A stretch of 64,000 bases of DNA from Segatella hominis. GTDB lineage: Bacteria > Bacteroidota > Bacteroidia > Bacteroidales > Bacteroidaceae. The translations under genes and the position numbers were made by a program. The stretch spans positions 62,001 to 126,000 of the forward strand of contig NZ_SGVY01000002.1 of NCBI RefSeq assembly GCF_004535825.1, given 5' to 3'. Below, in pieces: positions 45,966 through 54,789 of the stretch (position 1 is its first letter; the number at the start of each line of letters is the position of its first letter). The notes below the pieces were generated by a model. It was not told the origin of the DNA. It searched no databases and saw nothing but the letters and a program-made list of their open reading frames with translations.

Positions 45966-47285
45966 ATGAAGTTCTTTGGAAGACAAAACGAAATAAAAGA
46001 ATTGCAAGAGATAAGAAATCTATCTTTGCAAACGGCTCGTTTCACAATCGTAACAGGACGCCGACGTAGCGGAAAAACATCCTTATTGATAAAAGCATAC
46101 GAGGATGTTCAGGATATGCTGTATTTCTTTGTTGCAAGAAAATCAGAAGCTGAACTCTGCAGAGATTTTATCGAAGAGATAACAAGCAAACTTCAGCTTC
46201 CTATTCTCGGAGAAGTAACACGCTTTGCAGATATCTTTAAATATCTGCTTCAACTATCCAAGATTCGCCCTATCACTCTCATCATTGATGAATTTCAAGA
46301 TTTCAAACGGGTTAATCCATCTATATTTTCAGATATGCAAAAGATATGGGATCTTAACAAACAGGAAGCTCATATTAATCTCGTGGTTTGCGGTTCTGTT
46401 TATTCACTTATGAACATCATCTTTAAAAACAACAAGCAACCACTTTATGGTAGGCAGACTGGAGAAATAAAAGTCACTCCATTTCCTCCTTCTGCTATCA
46501 AGGAAATTCTCTCAACATATAATTCTGCCTACACCAACGATGACCTACTGGCTCTCTACAGTTATACAGGCGGAGTTGCAGAATATGTAGAAATGATGAT
46601 GGATGCTGGAGCCACGACAAAGGAAAAAATGACAGAGAAGTTTGTTGCAAAGAATTCTTATTTCATATACGAAGGAAAAAATATGCTGATAGAAGAATTC
46701 GGTAAAGACTATGCCCGTTATTTCGAAATATTGCAACTTATTGCTTCTGGCTACACAACTCGTGGTGAAATAGAAAGCATTATGAAAATAGAACTCTCAG
46801 GCTATCTCACTAAACTGGAGAATGACTATTGCTTGATTTCTCGTTATACACCGATGTTTCAAAAGACCAATCGCAACATTCGCTATCAGATAGAAGATAA
46901 CTTCCTTCGCATCTGGTTTCGCTACATCTACAAATATGGATACATGATAGAGGTTGGCGCCAATAAAAAACTTAAGATGGTTATGGATAAGAGCTACACC
47001 ACATACACAGGCAAGGTTCTGGAAAGATATTTCATTGCAAAAATGATAGAAAGCGAAGAATATACCCAAATCGCTTCTTGGTGGGACCGAAAGGGAGAGA
47101 ATGAAATTGATATTATCGCTGCTGATGAACTGAAACAGAAAGTCATTTTCTATGAGGTGAAACGCCAAGCCAAGGATATAAATCTCGGCATTTTAAAAGA
47201 TAAAGCCGAGCATTTCTTCCAGACAACAGGAAAATTCAAGAAATTCACTATCGGATACCAAGGGTTGTCAATGGAGGATATGTAG
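45966..47285 (+). CDS. AAA ATPase with C-terminal nuclease-like (DUF234) domain
   Basis: A 439-residue protein of the archaeal-type ATPase group common in Bacteroidetes. It has Walker A GRRRSGKTS near residue 30, Walker B TLIIDEFQDF, a winged-helix part (about residues 240-330) and a C-terminal PD-(D/E)XK-like motif: GENEIDIIAAD followed by FYEVKR. The cellular role of this family is not known; defence, mobile-element or surface links have been proposed for relatives. It is a single-gene unit next to an IS element. Confidence 0.8.
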   Translation: MKFFGRQNEIKELQEIRNLSLQTARFTIVTGRRRSGKTSLLIKAYEDVQDMLYFFVARKSEAELCRDFIEEITSKLQLPILGEVTRFADIFKYLLQLSKIRPITLIIDEFQDFKRVNPSIFSDMQKIWDLNKQEAHINLVVCGSVYSLMNIIFKNNKQPLYGRQTGEIKVTPFPPSAIKEILSTYNSAYTNDDLLALYSYTGGVAEYVEMMMDAGATTKEKMTEKFVAKNSYFIYEGKNMLIEEFGKDYARYFEILQLIASGYTTRGEIESIMKIELSGYLTKLENDYCLISRYTPMFQKTNRNIRYQIEDNFLRIWFRYIYKYGYMIEVGANKKLKMVMDKSYTTYTGKVLERYFIAKMIESEEYTQIASWWDRKGENEIDIIAADELKQKVIFYEVKRQAKDINLGILKDKAEHFFQTTGKFKKFTIGYQGLSMEDM

Positions 47286-47300
47286 TTTCATAAAATAATA

Positions 47301-47348
47301 AATCCCGGCAGGAGATAGCTTGAAGCTATTCTCTTACCGGGATTTTCA
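47301..47348. terminator. Bidirectional terminator
   Basis: The stem aatcccgg / ccgggatt encloses a second hairpin (gatagctt / aagctatt). It lies between convergent genes. Confidence 0.75.
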
Positions 47349-47441
47349 TTATCAAGACGATAAGTAGTCTGCAAAAGATAAAATTCTTATTTCATTATCA
47401 TTTTATGATAATCATTTTTCCTTTCACATCAGCATATAGAA

Positions 47442-47768
47442 TTACATCAAGTCACACTTCTCCTCGGTGTTCTTCTTGACCTTCTCGCCATCTTTCAGGA
47501 TGCGAGCCTTATAGCCAAACTTCTCAAAACCTTTCTGGAGTTTCTCGGGGGTTGTCTTGTCGGCATTATACTGTACTGTGACTGTCTGATTCGGTACAGA
47601 GGTTTCTATGCTCTTGATACCCTTCTCGAAGCGAAGGTTGCTCTTGATCTTGTTCTCACAAGCCTCACAGTGCATCTGTGGTGTTGTGGTGAACACTACG
47701 GTCTTGATGTCCTTGGCAAAGGTTACCATTGCCATCATCATTGTGAACATTACTAAAATTTTCTTCAT
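47442..47768 (-). CDS. Exported heavy-metal-binding (HMA) protein
   Basis: A 108-residue protein with a signal peptide (ending VTFA near residue 18) and an HMA fold whose metal motif is MHCEAC (usual form MxCxxC). Relatives bind Cu+ or other soft metals; as an exported protein it may hand metal over in the periplasm. It is the last gene of a minus-strand cluster with a TonB receptor and a Cys-rich protein. A second Cys near the C-terminus (EEKCDLM) could add a ligand. Confidence 0.85.
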   Translation of the reverse strand: MKKILVMFTMMMAMVTFAKDIKTVVFTTTPQMHCEACENKIKSNLRFEKGIKSIETSVPNQTVTVQYNADKTTPEKLQKGFEKFGYKARILKDGEKVKKNTEEKCDLM

Positions 47769-47812
47769 AACTTTTCTATTTGCTTAAATAATTCAACATT
47801 AAATATTTCCAC

Positions 47813-49933
47813 TTAAAAGTGTACTCTCACGCCTGCGTAGAACATCCGTCCCTCTACAGGTCCCCAAACCAAGGTTGGCTCGAAATCGCTTCCCCATGGA
47901 TTGCTGGCACCATAGATAGGAGCCTTCTGCTTAAAACCAGTCAGGTTCTCGCCTCCCACATAGATGCTCCAATGACGAAACCATCTCGTAACCTGCGCAC
48001 TCACTTGCTCGAAGCTATGGAAACGAGGAGACCATGACTGGCTTCCATCTGCCAACTGGTAAGGCTCTGGATTCCTGCCTCCACCATTCAACTGCACGGT
48101 GGCATCAAATTGCCAAAGTCCAAGTGGGGTCTTATAGGAAGCCGTGAAAAGCGCCTTATATTTACTGGTCAATGGCTTCTCTTTCAAGGTTTTGCCATAA
48201 TCGTATGTACACTTCACATCGTTCAGACGATAAGCCGCTGTTATCTCTAAGCCTTTCAGCAATGGATAAGAGGCATCTATCTGGAAGGTGTGCGAATAAG
48301 ACTTACCTATCAAATTATAGATGGAGATAAACCCCTTGTTGGCATCATAATCCACTACCGCTTGATTCCTGAAGTCGGTATAGTAATACTCGGCGTTCAG
48401 TTTCAACGTCTTACCAAACATAGGGATATAGAAAGCCGTGCTCAGTCCATAGTTCCAAGCCTCCTCTTGCTTAAGTCCATCACCCGTAATCTGAAACTCC
48501 CTGCCACTCGCCAAGAGGTAATTGTACTCAGCCAAACCAAACACCGTGCGATAGCCCTTGCCTGCCGACAAGCGGATGCTGATGGCATCGATAGGCGAAT
48601 ACTTCACGTGGAAACGAGGGGTGAAGAAGTTGCCATAAAGCGAACTATGGTCGAAACGGACACCTGCCATTGCCGTCAACTTCGTGCCTAACGTATAGGT
48701 GTATTGGGCGTATGCTCCAGGAGTCGTCTCCTTCTCGTTCATTCTCTGCATCTCCGACAAAAGGTAAGGAGAGTCTTCTACCCCTACTGTCGGTCTTGGA
48801 GAAACATTCACATTGGCGCGCTGTCCCAGGTAATCATGGTTGACGCTCAAACCTACCGACAAATTGTGCTGATGAGTAAAATTGGTCTCAAAAATCAGCG
48901 AGCCATAGAGATTCTTCTCATTGAGGTCGTAGAACCTGTTGCCATACTGGGCATCGAGCTGGTGCATCGAAGCTGAGGACATGAAGGCAATATTGGTACC
49001 ATGCTCATGATTGAGGATGAAGGCATGTTTCATATAACCCTCATAACGGTTGGTATGGAGCTTGATTCGATAAATATCATCACTATGAACATGTTCCTCA
49101 TCCTGCCCACTGGTACGAATCTCCTTCAAAGCCCCAAGTCCACCATGAAAGATGTAGTGCTTTCCTTTATACAGCCAACGGTTCTGTACATTATATTGTT
49201 CTCTGCCTGGCATATCATAGAAACCATCGCCATTGTCATCATGGTTTTTGAGGATATTCTCATGATGCAACAATATCTCCGTTGCCCACTTATCCGATAG
49301 ATGAACGTTGGCATCAGCGTTTGCTTCGATTCGGCTCTTGGTATCACCAAAGAGGTTTACCTCCACCTGTTGCTCATCCTCTGGCTTCAAGTAATCCACA
49401 TTGATTTGACCTGTAATCGACTCATAGCCATTCTTCACCGAAGCACTACCCTTAGATACCTGAATGCCTTTCATCCAAGGTCCCGGCACATAGCCCAGGG
49501 CGTATGGGATGGCTGCACCACGGAAATTCGGCAGATTCTCGGTGAGCATCTGTACGTAAGTGCCCGAAAGACCGAGGAGTTTGATTTGTCTTGCGCCCGT
49601 CGTAGCATCATTATAAGCCACATCAACCGATGGGTTGGTCGTGAAACTCTCACCTAAGTTGCAACAAGCCGCCTTGAAGAGTTCATCCTTATTCACAGCA
49701 ATGCCATTCACGGCACCAGCCAATCGAGAAGTGCCCGACTTACGAGCCACCACCTTCACCACCTGCAAGGTCTCGTCCTTGAAGATGGAATCCTGAGAGG
49801 AGGAATCTACAGAGTCATTTCTTACAGAATTATGATATGATAACAGGGACGCAACCTCTGTCTTATTATTTTTTGCATAAGTCTCAGCACCAATAACCAG
49901 CAAGGCACTGAGCAATAGATATTTTGAATACAT
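47813..49933 (-). CDS. TonB-dependent outer-membrane receptor, probably metal-linked
   Basis: A 706-residue protein with a signal peptide (MYSKYLLLSALLVIGAETYA). The plug domain is complete (GAVNGIAVNKDELFKAACC, then YVPGPWMKGIQVSKG); a 22-strand-type barrel follows and ends in an aromatic residue (RVHF). The upstream in-frame extension (to 50062) lies over palindromic regulatory DNA, so the start at 49933 is preferred. The N-terminal CarboxypepD-type domain is absent. Its neighbours suggest copper or another metal, or a metallophore, as cargo; this is inferred. Confidence 0.88.
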   Translation of the reverse strand: MYSKYLLLSALLVIGAETYAKNNKTEVASLLSYHNSVRNDSVDSSSQDSIFKDETLQVVKVVARKSGTSRLAGAVNGIAVNKDELFKAACCNLGESFTTNPSVDVAYNDATTGARQIKLLGLSGTYVQMLTENLPNFRGAAIPYALGYVPGPWMKGIQVSKGSASVKNGYESITGQINVDYLKPEDEQQVEVNLFGDTKSRIEANADANVHLSDKWATEILLHHENILKNHDDNGDGFYDMPGREQYNVQNRWLYKGKHYIFHGGLGALKEIRTSGQDEEHVHSDDIYRIKLHTNRYEGYMKHAFILNHEHGTNIAFMSSASMHQLDAQYGNRFYDLNEKNLYGSLIFETNFTHQHNLSVGLSVNHDYLGQRANVNVSPRPTVGVEDSPYLLSEMQRMNEKETTPGAYAQYTYTLGTKLTAMAGVRFDHSSLYGNFFTPRFHVKYSPIDAISIRLSAGKGYRTVFGLAEYNYLLASGREFQITGDGLKQEEAWNYGLSTAFYIPMFGKTLKLNAEYYYTDFRNQAVVDYDANKGFISIYNLIGKSYSHTFQIDASYPLLKGLEITAAYRLNDVKCTYDYGKTLKEKPLTSKYKALFTASYKTPLGLWQFDATVQLNGGGRNPEPYQLADGSQSWSPRFHSFEQVSAQVTRWFRHWSIYVGGENLTGFKQKAPIYGASNPWGSDFEPTLVWGPVEGRMFYAGVRVHF

Positions 49934-50046
49934 AAATATATTTACTTTTATCCGAATCAAAATCTTAATTTCGGATGTTTTTTTCCTTTTTATATATGTA
50001 TGCAACCCTAAGATTTTACTGATAGGGATAAGCATACGACAATCTT

Positions 50047-50092
50047 GGTTGCAAAAGTACAATAAATCTTTTGCAACCTATTTGCAAATAGG
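50047..50092. promoter_or_regulatory. Palindromic operator region of the TonB receptor
   Basis: Arms ggttgcaaaag (50047-50057) and cttttgcaacc (50068-50078) form a perfect 11-bp inverted repeat with a 10-bp spacer. A second perfect 16-bp palindrome, cctatttgcaaatagg, overlaps it at 50077-50092. The minus-strand -7 element TACTTTTG (50059-50052) lies inside the first. Confidence 0.65.
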
Positions 50093-50099
50093 GAAAAAA

Positions 50100-50501
50100 T
50101 CAAATAATCAGAGTGTTAAGGAGGGCAAGATAAGCCCTTGGAGGCGAATGCGGAACGTTCTGATTCCAATATCTTGCCTTCTGAATGCTACTAATAACAG
50201 GACGAGACAACGTCTGCCAAAGAGCTGGCACGATGCCAGCAAACACCGGTGCTGTATCGAAATCCATATGTTGGACAGAGACCGTAGGCGATAGCTTCAC
50301 CTGCCTTACGTTCATGCAATGCTTTTTCACCTGTGCGCCCAGCTTACCTTGGCAACAGTCATGCCCCACGCAACAGTCAGCCATCATACCCACCATCACC
50401 TTGTCAGAACGAAGGCAGTGCATGACTGTAGTGCCCACGCTCAGGTAAACCACCATGAACGAGAGCATCAAAGCCATCAATATGTTGAGCGAACGTTTCA
50501 T
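50100..50501 (-). CDS. HYC_CC_PP-family small membrane/exported protein
   Basis: A 133-residue protein with an N-terminal hydrophobic segment (about residues 4-25), a MHC motif near residue 32, a double Cys pair (ADCCVGHDCC) and a late SPPRAYL. This His/Cys, Cys-Cys, Pro-Pro pattern matches the HYC_CC_PP proteins often found with TonB receptors and HMA proteins in Bacteroidetes. A metal-handling role is inferred from the Cys residues and the neighbours. The start at 50501 (MKRSLN) is preferred over 50516. Confidence 0.75.
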   Translation of the reverse strand: MKRSLNILMALMLSFMVVYLSVGTTVMHCLRSDKVMVGMMADCCVGHDCCQGKLGAQVKKHCMNVRQVKLSPTVSVQHMDFDTAPVFAGIVPALWQTLSRPVISSIQKARYWNQNVPHSPPRAYLALLNTLII

Positions 50502-50536
50502 ACCTATTTTTTGCACACCTTCCTTTTATCTGGTTG

Positions 50537-50544
50537 CAAAATTA
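50537..50544 (-). promoter_or_regulatory. -7 element of the metal cluster
   Basis: TAATTTTG on the minus strand, followed by CAACC; the run TTTTGCAACC is the same as in the TonB receptor promoter at 50056-50047. Confidence 0.6.
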
Positions 50545-50739
50545 AGTATTTTCCTCAGAATAAAAACCTAATAGCCCCATAAATTAATGACCTTTAACGG
50601 CTCTTGTTTAAAAAATTCAAAAAACACCGCCTCAAATAGCTCCCCTTTTCTTTAGTTCTACTTTTTCTCTAACCGTTTTTTTCATCCACTTTGTGAGTGC
50701 CACTTGACTAAAACAAGTAAGTAAAATATAGAAAGAAAT

Positions 50740-50789
50740 AATAAAAAAAACAGGGAGATCGCAAAGATAATCGTATTTTTGCAATCTCC
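50740..50789 (-). terminator. Terminator of the 74-residue protein gene
   Basis: Arms ggagatcgcaaa and tttgcaatctcc pair with one G-T; on the minus strand a run of eight T follows. Confidence 0.75.
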
Positions 50790-50797
50790 TGATACGA

Positions 50798-51022
50798 TTA
50801 CCAGCAATATGGTATCCCTCGTTTCTCGCACTCTTTACGCAGAGCAGCGAGGAAGTAACTGCGCTCGCTGCCCCAACCACGAACCTTGCGCTCGTGATCT
50901 ACGGTCTGCTTTAGTTGTTCATCGCTATATGCGGCAAAGCGGGCTGCATACTCTGAAATTCTTGACTCGGCATTAGCTGCCATCACATTCTCATTGTTCT
51001 TTAAATCTGAATTTGGATTCAT
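50798..51022 (-). CDS. Small conserved hypothetical protein
   Basis: A 74-residue soluble protein. The C-terminal half (KVRGWGSERSYFLAALRKE, then CEKRGIP) is likely helical and charged. No family with a known function was recognised. It has its own promoter and terminator, and a leader of about 110 nt with small hairpins (for example gttg...caac, accacggtggt). A later start at MAANAESR is possible. Confidence 0.6.
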   Translation of the reverse strand: MNPNSDLKNNENVMAANAESRISEYAARFAAYSDEQLKQTVDHERKVRGWGSERSYFLAALRKECEKRGIPYCW

Positions 51023-51140
51023 AAAGATAATTATTTTAAGTTGTTAAACACTTACACATTCTTTTACCACCGTGGTTATCTCTATGCGAAACTCGGTTGG
51101 TGTGCCACAACTGGGCAACTCTTAATGCTTATTTCGATTG

Positions 51141-51148
51141 CAAAAGTA
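51141..51148 (-). promoter_or_regulatory. -7 element of the small hypothetical gene
   Basis: TACTTTTG on the minus strand. Confidence 0.5.
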
Positions 51149-51340
51149 CATCTTTATTCTGAAACCACCAAATTTTTTTTCGTTTTTTTTCTAAAGCCTT
51201 CTCCCTTCTTCAAAGAAGAAGATTTTTCGAGGTTTACCAGATAGCAAGGAAATCCACCACTTAATCGGGAGAGATAAACTGGAATGGTTAAACTTTCCTA
51301 TATTTACATTATAATAGTATTATTATAACAATATTATAAT

Positions 51341-51348
51341 TATCTTTG
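51341..51348 (+). promoter_or_regulatory. -7 element of the second ATPase gene
   Basis: TATCTTTG, directly after an AT-rich 9-bp dyad that could be an operator. Confidence 0.5.
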
Positions 51349-51407
51349 TACCATGATTATCAGAAAGATATAAGACTATTCAAAGACAATTAAGAAGATT
51401 ATATACA

Positions 51408-52547
51408 ATGATAGAGAATCCGTTTATTCTGCGAGGATACATATCCGACGCTTACTTCTGTGATAGAGAAAAGGAAACCATCGACTTGATAAGAGAAATC
51501 AAGAATGGCAATAATATCACCCTGATTGCACCTAGAAGAATCGGCAAGACAGGGTTGGTTCAACACGTCTATGCCCAAGAAGAAATCAAGGATAAATACT
51601 ATACATTCCTGGTTGATATTTATGCCACGAAGACCCTAACCGACTTCATTCAGGAACTAGGCAGAAGTATTCTGCAAAGTCTGAAACCCAAAGGCACCAA
51701 AGTAGTGGAACATTTTCTGAACTGTCTCCACTCACTCCGTTCATCCATCAGCTTCGATATGAATGGCGTGCCTTCGTGGGGAGTGGATTTGGGAGAAATC
51801 ACCAGTCCAACCACAACGCTCGATGAAATTTTCCATTATCTGGAGAGTGCTGATAAGCCTTGCATTGTGGCTATTGATGAATTCCAAACCATCAGGAGCT
51901 ATAGAGAAGCGAATGTAGAAGCGATACTACGCACCTACATCCAGCACTGTCACAATGCCAGTTTCATCTTTGCCGGATCTCAACGCAACATGATGTCGGA
52001 GATGTTTTTGAGTCATGCCCGTCCTTTCTATCAGAGCACCTCCATTAAAACTCTGAAAGCTATTGATAGAGAGGTATATGCCGACTTCGCTACTCGCCTT
52101 TTTGAGGAAAGACAGAAGCGTATCATACGAGAAACCATTTATCAGATATACGACCGTTTTGACGGCATCACCTGGTATCTTCAGAGAATGCTCAATAAGA
52201 TTTTCTCACTTACGGAAATAGCTGATGGCAAGATGACGGAAAAGGCTGATGGCAAGATAATGGAACTGGCACTCAACTCGATTATAGATGAGAGTGCTTT
52301 TGCATACGAAGCCCTTCTCTTTCAATTGCCAGCTAAGCAAAAGGAACTTCTCTTTGCCATCTGCAACGCTGGCAAGGCTCAAAATATCATGTCGTCGGCA
52401 TTCATCAAGAAGCACAATCTTCCTTCCGCCAGTTTTGTACAAGGTGGCATCAAAGGATTATTGGAGAAAGATTTTGTTACAGAAACAGATGGAACCTACG
52501 AATTGTACGATAAGTTCTTTGGTGAATGGCTGAAAAATGAATTATAA
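51408..52547 (+). CDS. AAA-type ATPase (ATPase_2-like)
   Basis: A 379-residue protein with Walker A APRRIGKTG near residue 45 and Walker B CIVAIDEFQT near residue 155, followed by a sensor-like stretch (FIFAGSQRNMM) and a winged-helix C-terminus. It belongs to the STAND-like ATPase group expanded in Bacteroidetes, but lacks the nuclease-like tail of the ATPase at 45966. Around residue 270 the sequence ADGKMTEK-ADGKIMEL reflects a 24-bp DNA direct repeat. The function is unknown. Confidence 0.75.
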   Translation: MIENPFILRGYISDAYFCDREKETIDLIREIKNGNNITLIAPRRIGKTGLVQHVYAQEEIKDKYYTFLVDIYATKTLTDFIQELGRSILQSLKPKGTKVVEHFLNCLHSLRSSISFDMNGVPSWGVDLGEITSPTTTLDEIFHYLESADKPCIVAIDEFQTIRSYREANVEAILRTYIQHCHNASFIFAGSQRNMMSEMFLSHARPFYQSTSIKTLKAIDREVYADFATRLFEERQKRIIRETIYQIYDRFDGITWYLQRMLNKIFSLTEIADGKMTEKADGKIMELALNSIIDESAFAYEALLFQLPAKQKELLFAICNAGKAQNIMSSAFIKKHNLPSASFVQGGIKGLLEKDFVTETDGTYELYDKFFGEWLKNEL

Positions 52548-52566
52548 GAATATAAACAAAAAAAAT

Positions 52567-52980
52567 ATGATACAACAAGTTGAATTTTCATTGCGACCTT
52601 TTCCTCGCGGTTTTCACCTCGTAACGAATGAAATACTCCGTCAATTACCCGCACTGCCAAAGACAGGAATACTAAATCTTTTCGTCAGACACACAAGTTG
52701 TGGATTGTCACTTAACGAAAATTTCGATCCAGATGTGCGATACGACTTGAAGGGAATCTTTGAGAGATTAGTGCCAGATGGAGATCCGAGATACCTGCAC
52801 CAAGATGAAGGTCCAACGGACATGTCTGCCCACGCCAAATCAAGTATGGTAGGAGTTTCACTGACGATTCCGATCACAAACGGCAGACTGAACCTCGGAA
52901 CCTGGCAGGGGATATACCTATGCGAGTTTAGAGAAGGCGGCGGCAGCAGACATCTCATCGCCACAATCATGGGGGAATAA
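52567..52980 (+). CDS. YjbQ/UPF0047 family protein
   Basis: A 137-residue protein with the family's conserved core: LFVRHTSCGLSLNE, then HQDEGPTDMSAHAKSS and NGRLNLGTWQGIYLCEFR. Family members have secondary thiamine-phosphate synthase activity in assays, but their true role is not settled. The start at 52567 (MIQQVEFSLR) fits relatives; an earlier ATG at 52537 overlaps the ATPase gene. It ends at a bidirectional terminator shared with tRNA-His. Confidence 0.88.
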   Translation: MIQQVEFSLRPFPRGFHLVTNEILRQLPALPKTGILNLFVRHTSCGLSLNENFDPDVRYDLKGIFERLVPDGDPRYLHQDEGPTDMSAHAKSSMVGVSLTIPITNGRLNLGTWQGIYLCEFREGGGSRHLIATIMGE

Positions 52981-53022
52981 AAAAGACAAATGATAAACCA
53001 TTTTATAGAAAGTAGAAACAAG

Positions 53023-53056
53023 AAACCCAGTAAATCAATGATTTACTGGGTTTATC
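53023..53056. terminator. Bidirectional terminator between the YjbQ gene and tRNA-His
   Basis: A perfect 13-bp stem (aaacccagtaaat / atttactgggttt) with a 5-nt loop. Confidence 0.8.
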
Positions 53057-53059
53057 TTG

Positions 53060-53134
53060 GGTGGAAGGTGGGACTCGAACCCACGACATTCAGAACCACA
53101 ATCTGACGCTCTAACCAACTGAACTACGTCCACC
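53060..53134 (-). tRNA. tRNA-His (anticodon GTG)
   Basis: On the minus strand the cloverleaf is complete: acceptor GTGGACG/CTTCCAC with one C-T mismatch and the extra G-1 paired with C73 that marks tRNA-His, D-arm, anticodon stem CAGA/TCTG around TTGTGGT (anticodon GTG), and T-arm GTGGGTTCGAGTCCCAC. The 3' CCA is not encoded. Confidence 0.95.
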
Positions 53135-53345
53135 ATGTTAGCTTGCTTAATTGTTATTTCTTTTAAGCGAGTGCAAAGGTACTACTATTTTTTGATTCCA
53201 CCAAATTTTTAGCGAACTTTTTTCGAAAAAACTTCATTTTTTCTCAATTTAAGCAGTTTTTAGCCTATTTTGTCGAATTTCATTCTATTTTTACCTTATT
53301 TTCCTTCCTTTTCATATTTACACTTTTCTGATTCTCATTCATTCA

Positions 53346-53383
53346 GAAGAGGGTGTGTCACGAATTCATGACACACCCTCTTC
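53346..53383. terminator. Strong hairpin downstream of secG
   Basis: A perfect 15-bp stem (gaagagggtgtgtca / tgacacaccctcttc). T tracts are weak on both sides. It ends the minus-strand lptE-secG operon or the tRNA side. Confidence 0.65.
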
Positions 53384-53422
53384 ATAAAATGCTTTTAAAT
53401 TTCTCGCAGTAATGTAGAAAAA

Positions 53423-53839
53423 TTACTTAGCTAGAGTTGCAGGAACTGCAGGGGCAGCCTTCTGAGCATCAGCAGCAGGGGCAGCCTTCTGGGCATCAGC
53501 ACCCTTAGCAGGAGCTGCAGTCTGAGCACCAGCAGCATTGTTAGCACCTGGCATAGCAGGGAGAGCAGTCTGCTCAGTTGTAGCAGAATTTTCCATTACA
53601 CTGCTTTCACCAACAGCTGTTGGAGCTACATAAGCACAAGCTACGCTGATGATAACCATAGCAGCAGCAAGGCCCCAAGTTAATTTCTCTACTACATCAG
53701 TGGTCTTACGAACACCCATGATAGCGTTTGAAGAAGAGAAGTTGGATGCGAGACCACCTCCCTTTGACTCCTGGATAAGCACGATGAAAATCATCAGCAA
53801 TGCTACCAAGACGATTAATACTACAAATAATGTGTACAT
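53423..53839 (-). CDS. secG: SecG translocase subunit
   Basis: A 138-residue protein with two membrane helices (residues about 3-23 and 52-72) and the SecG signature between them (QESKGGGLASNFSSSN). It supports SecYEG/SecA export. The C-terminal 50 residues are a low-complexity Ala/Pro/Gln tail with repeats of DAQKAAPA, longer than needed for SecG. It is the last gene of the operon, 14 bp after the TPR gene. Confidence 0.92.
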   Translation of the reverse strand: MYTLFVVLIVLVALLMIFIVLIQESKGGGLASNFSSSNAIMGVRKTTDVVEKLTWGLAAAMVIISVACAYVAPTAVGESSVMENSATTEQTALPAMPGANNAAGAQTAAPAKGADAQKAAPAADAQKAAPAVPATLAK

Positions 53840-53853
53840 TTTTAAAACTATTT

Positions 53854-54600
53854 TTATTTATTATTTTTGATCAATTTTTCCAAGAATCGCATCTGGTCAG
53901 CATAATGCATGCTCTTGCCTGGATGCTTTTCATGCAAACGGCGTATAATGTCGAGTGCACGTTGGTATTTTCCCTGTTTAATATAGATACGAGCCAAAGT
54001 CTCAGTAAAGACTCCACTATTTTCAGCCTGTTCCTCCTTGTTGTTGTCATCCAACTCAGGTTTGTACTCAGGCTGATAATCAGCAGAAACATCAATCTTA
54101 GGAAGTTTAAATCCTCCATCCTCCATGAAATCATCAATAAGCGAGATGGTACGAGAGGAGTTCTCTTCCTCAGTCTCCCCTTCTGTTTCCAGAAGATAAG
54201 CCACATAATCGACGGCTGCATCAGCAGGAGTTGGTTTTCTTTTTTCCTTTTTCTTTTCCTCGTCTTCCTTATCAGCAGGTATAGACTCCAGAAAGTTGTC
54301 TATCAAATCAGAAGTTCTATCAGCCGTATTATCTTTCTTTCCAGCCGCAGCATGCGACTCTTTCTTGAGCTGATAATGAGCTGCCTCCACCATCTGGAAT
54401 ATCACCTTTCTGTCAGTAATATAGATAGCTGCCCGGCGAAGTTCTTCATCAAAACTGGCATCATGGAGCAAATACAAGTTCTGCAACATCAGCAATCGAG
54501 CCGTCTGATAGTACGGATAGAGTGCTAACAGCTCACGGAGATCATAAAGAGTCTCTTTATTCATCTCCTCCGGATGTTGTATCAATCTTGTTAATTCCAC
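53854..54600 (-). CDS. TPR-like protein of the lptE-secG operon
   Basis: A 248-residue soluble protein. The N-terminal part has helices of a tetratricopeptide type (ELLALYPYYQTARLLMLQNL) and so has the C-terminus (TLARIYIKQGKYQRALDIIR). A charged, disordered-looking middle (about residues 85-190, with KEDEEKKKEKRK) separates them. Proteins of this kind sit between lptE and secG in Bacteroidetes; a link to export or envelope assembly is inferred from position. Confidence 0.75.
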   Translation of the reverse strand: MELTRLIQHPEEMNKETLYDLRELLALYPYYQTARLLMLQNLYLLHDASFDEELRRAAIYITDRKVIFQMVEAAHYQLKKESHAAAGKKDNTADRTSDLIDNFLESIPADKEDEEKKKEKRKPTPADAAVDYVAYLLETEGETEEENSSRTISLIDDFMEDGGFKLPKIDVSADYQPEYKPELDDNNKEEQAENSGVFTETLARIYIKQGKYQRALDIIRRLHEKHPGKSMHYADQMRFLEKLIKNNK

Positions 54601-54711
54601 GAATCTCTAATAATATTAACAGTTATAATTTTTAAAAACTTTTTTTCTAACGAATTCAACTTTTCAGAAGAAATTCATCTTTCAGACAAAATGCTTCTAT
54701 TCTGCCTACAT

Positions 54712-54786
54712 ATATCTCTCATGAGAACAATATCTCCCCTGAGAATTATAACTCCAGAGAGAATGCATATTTCTTGAGAGAATGCC
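54712..54786. repeat. 18-19-bp tandem repeat, four units
   Basis: Units start at 54712, 54730, 54748 and 54767. Each has a CTC...GAGA dyad (tctcatgaga, tctcccctgaga, ctccagag, ttcttgagagaa). It fills the spacer between lptE and the TPR gene. Confidence 0.65.
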
Positions 54787-54789
54787 TAA

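Larger units (their letters stand above)
51023..51407. other. Divergent intergenic region with two promoters
   Basis: It holds the leader and -7 element (51141-51148) of the minus-strand small gene, and AT-rich DNA with a 9-bp dyad (attataata 51308-51316, tattataat 51332-51340) directly before the ATPase -7 element. Nothing else is seen. Confidence 0.5.

Noticed and set aside
49934-50062. N-terminal extension of the TonB receptor
   Set aside because: It covers palindromic promoter DNA; a normal signal peptide begins at 49933.
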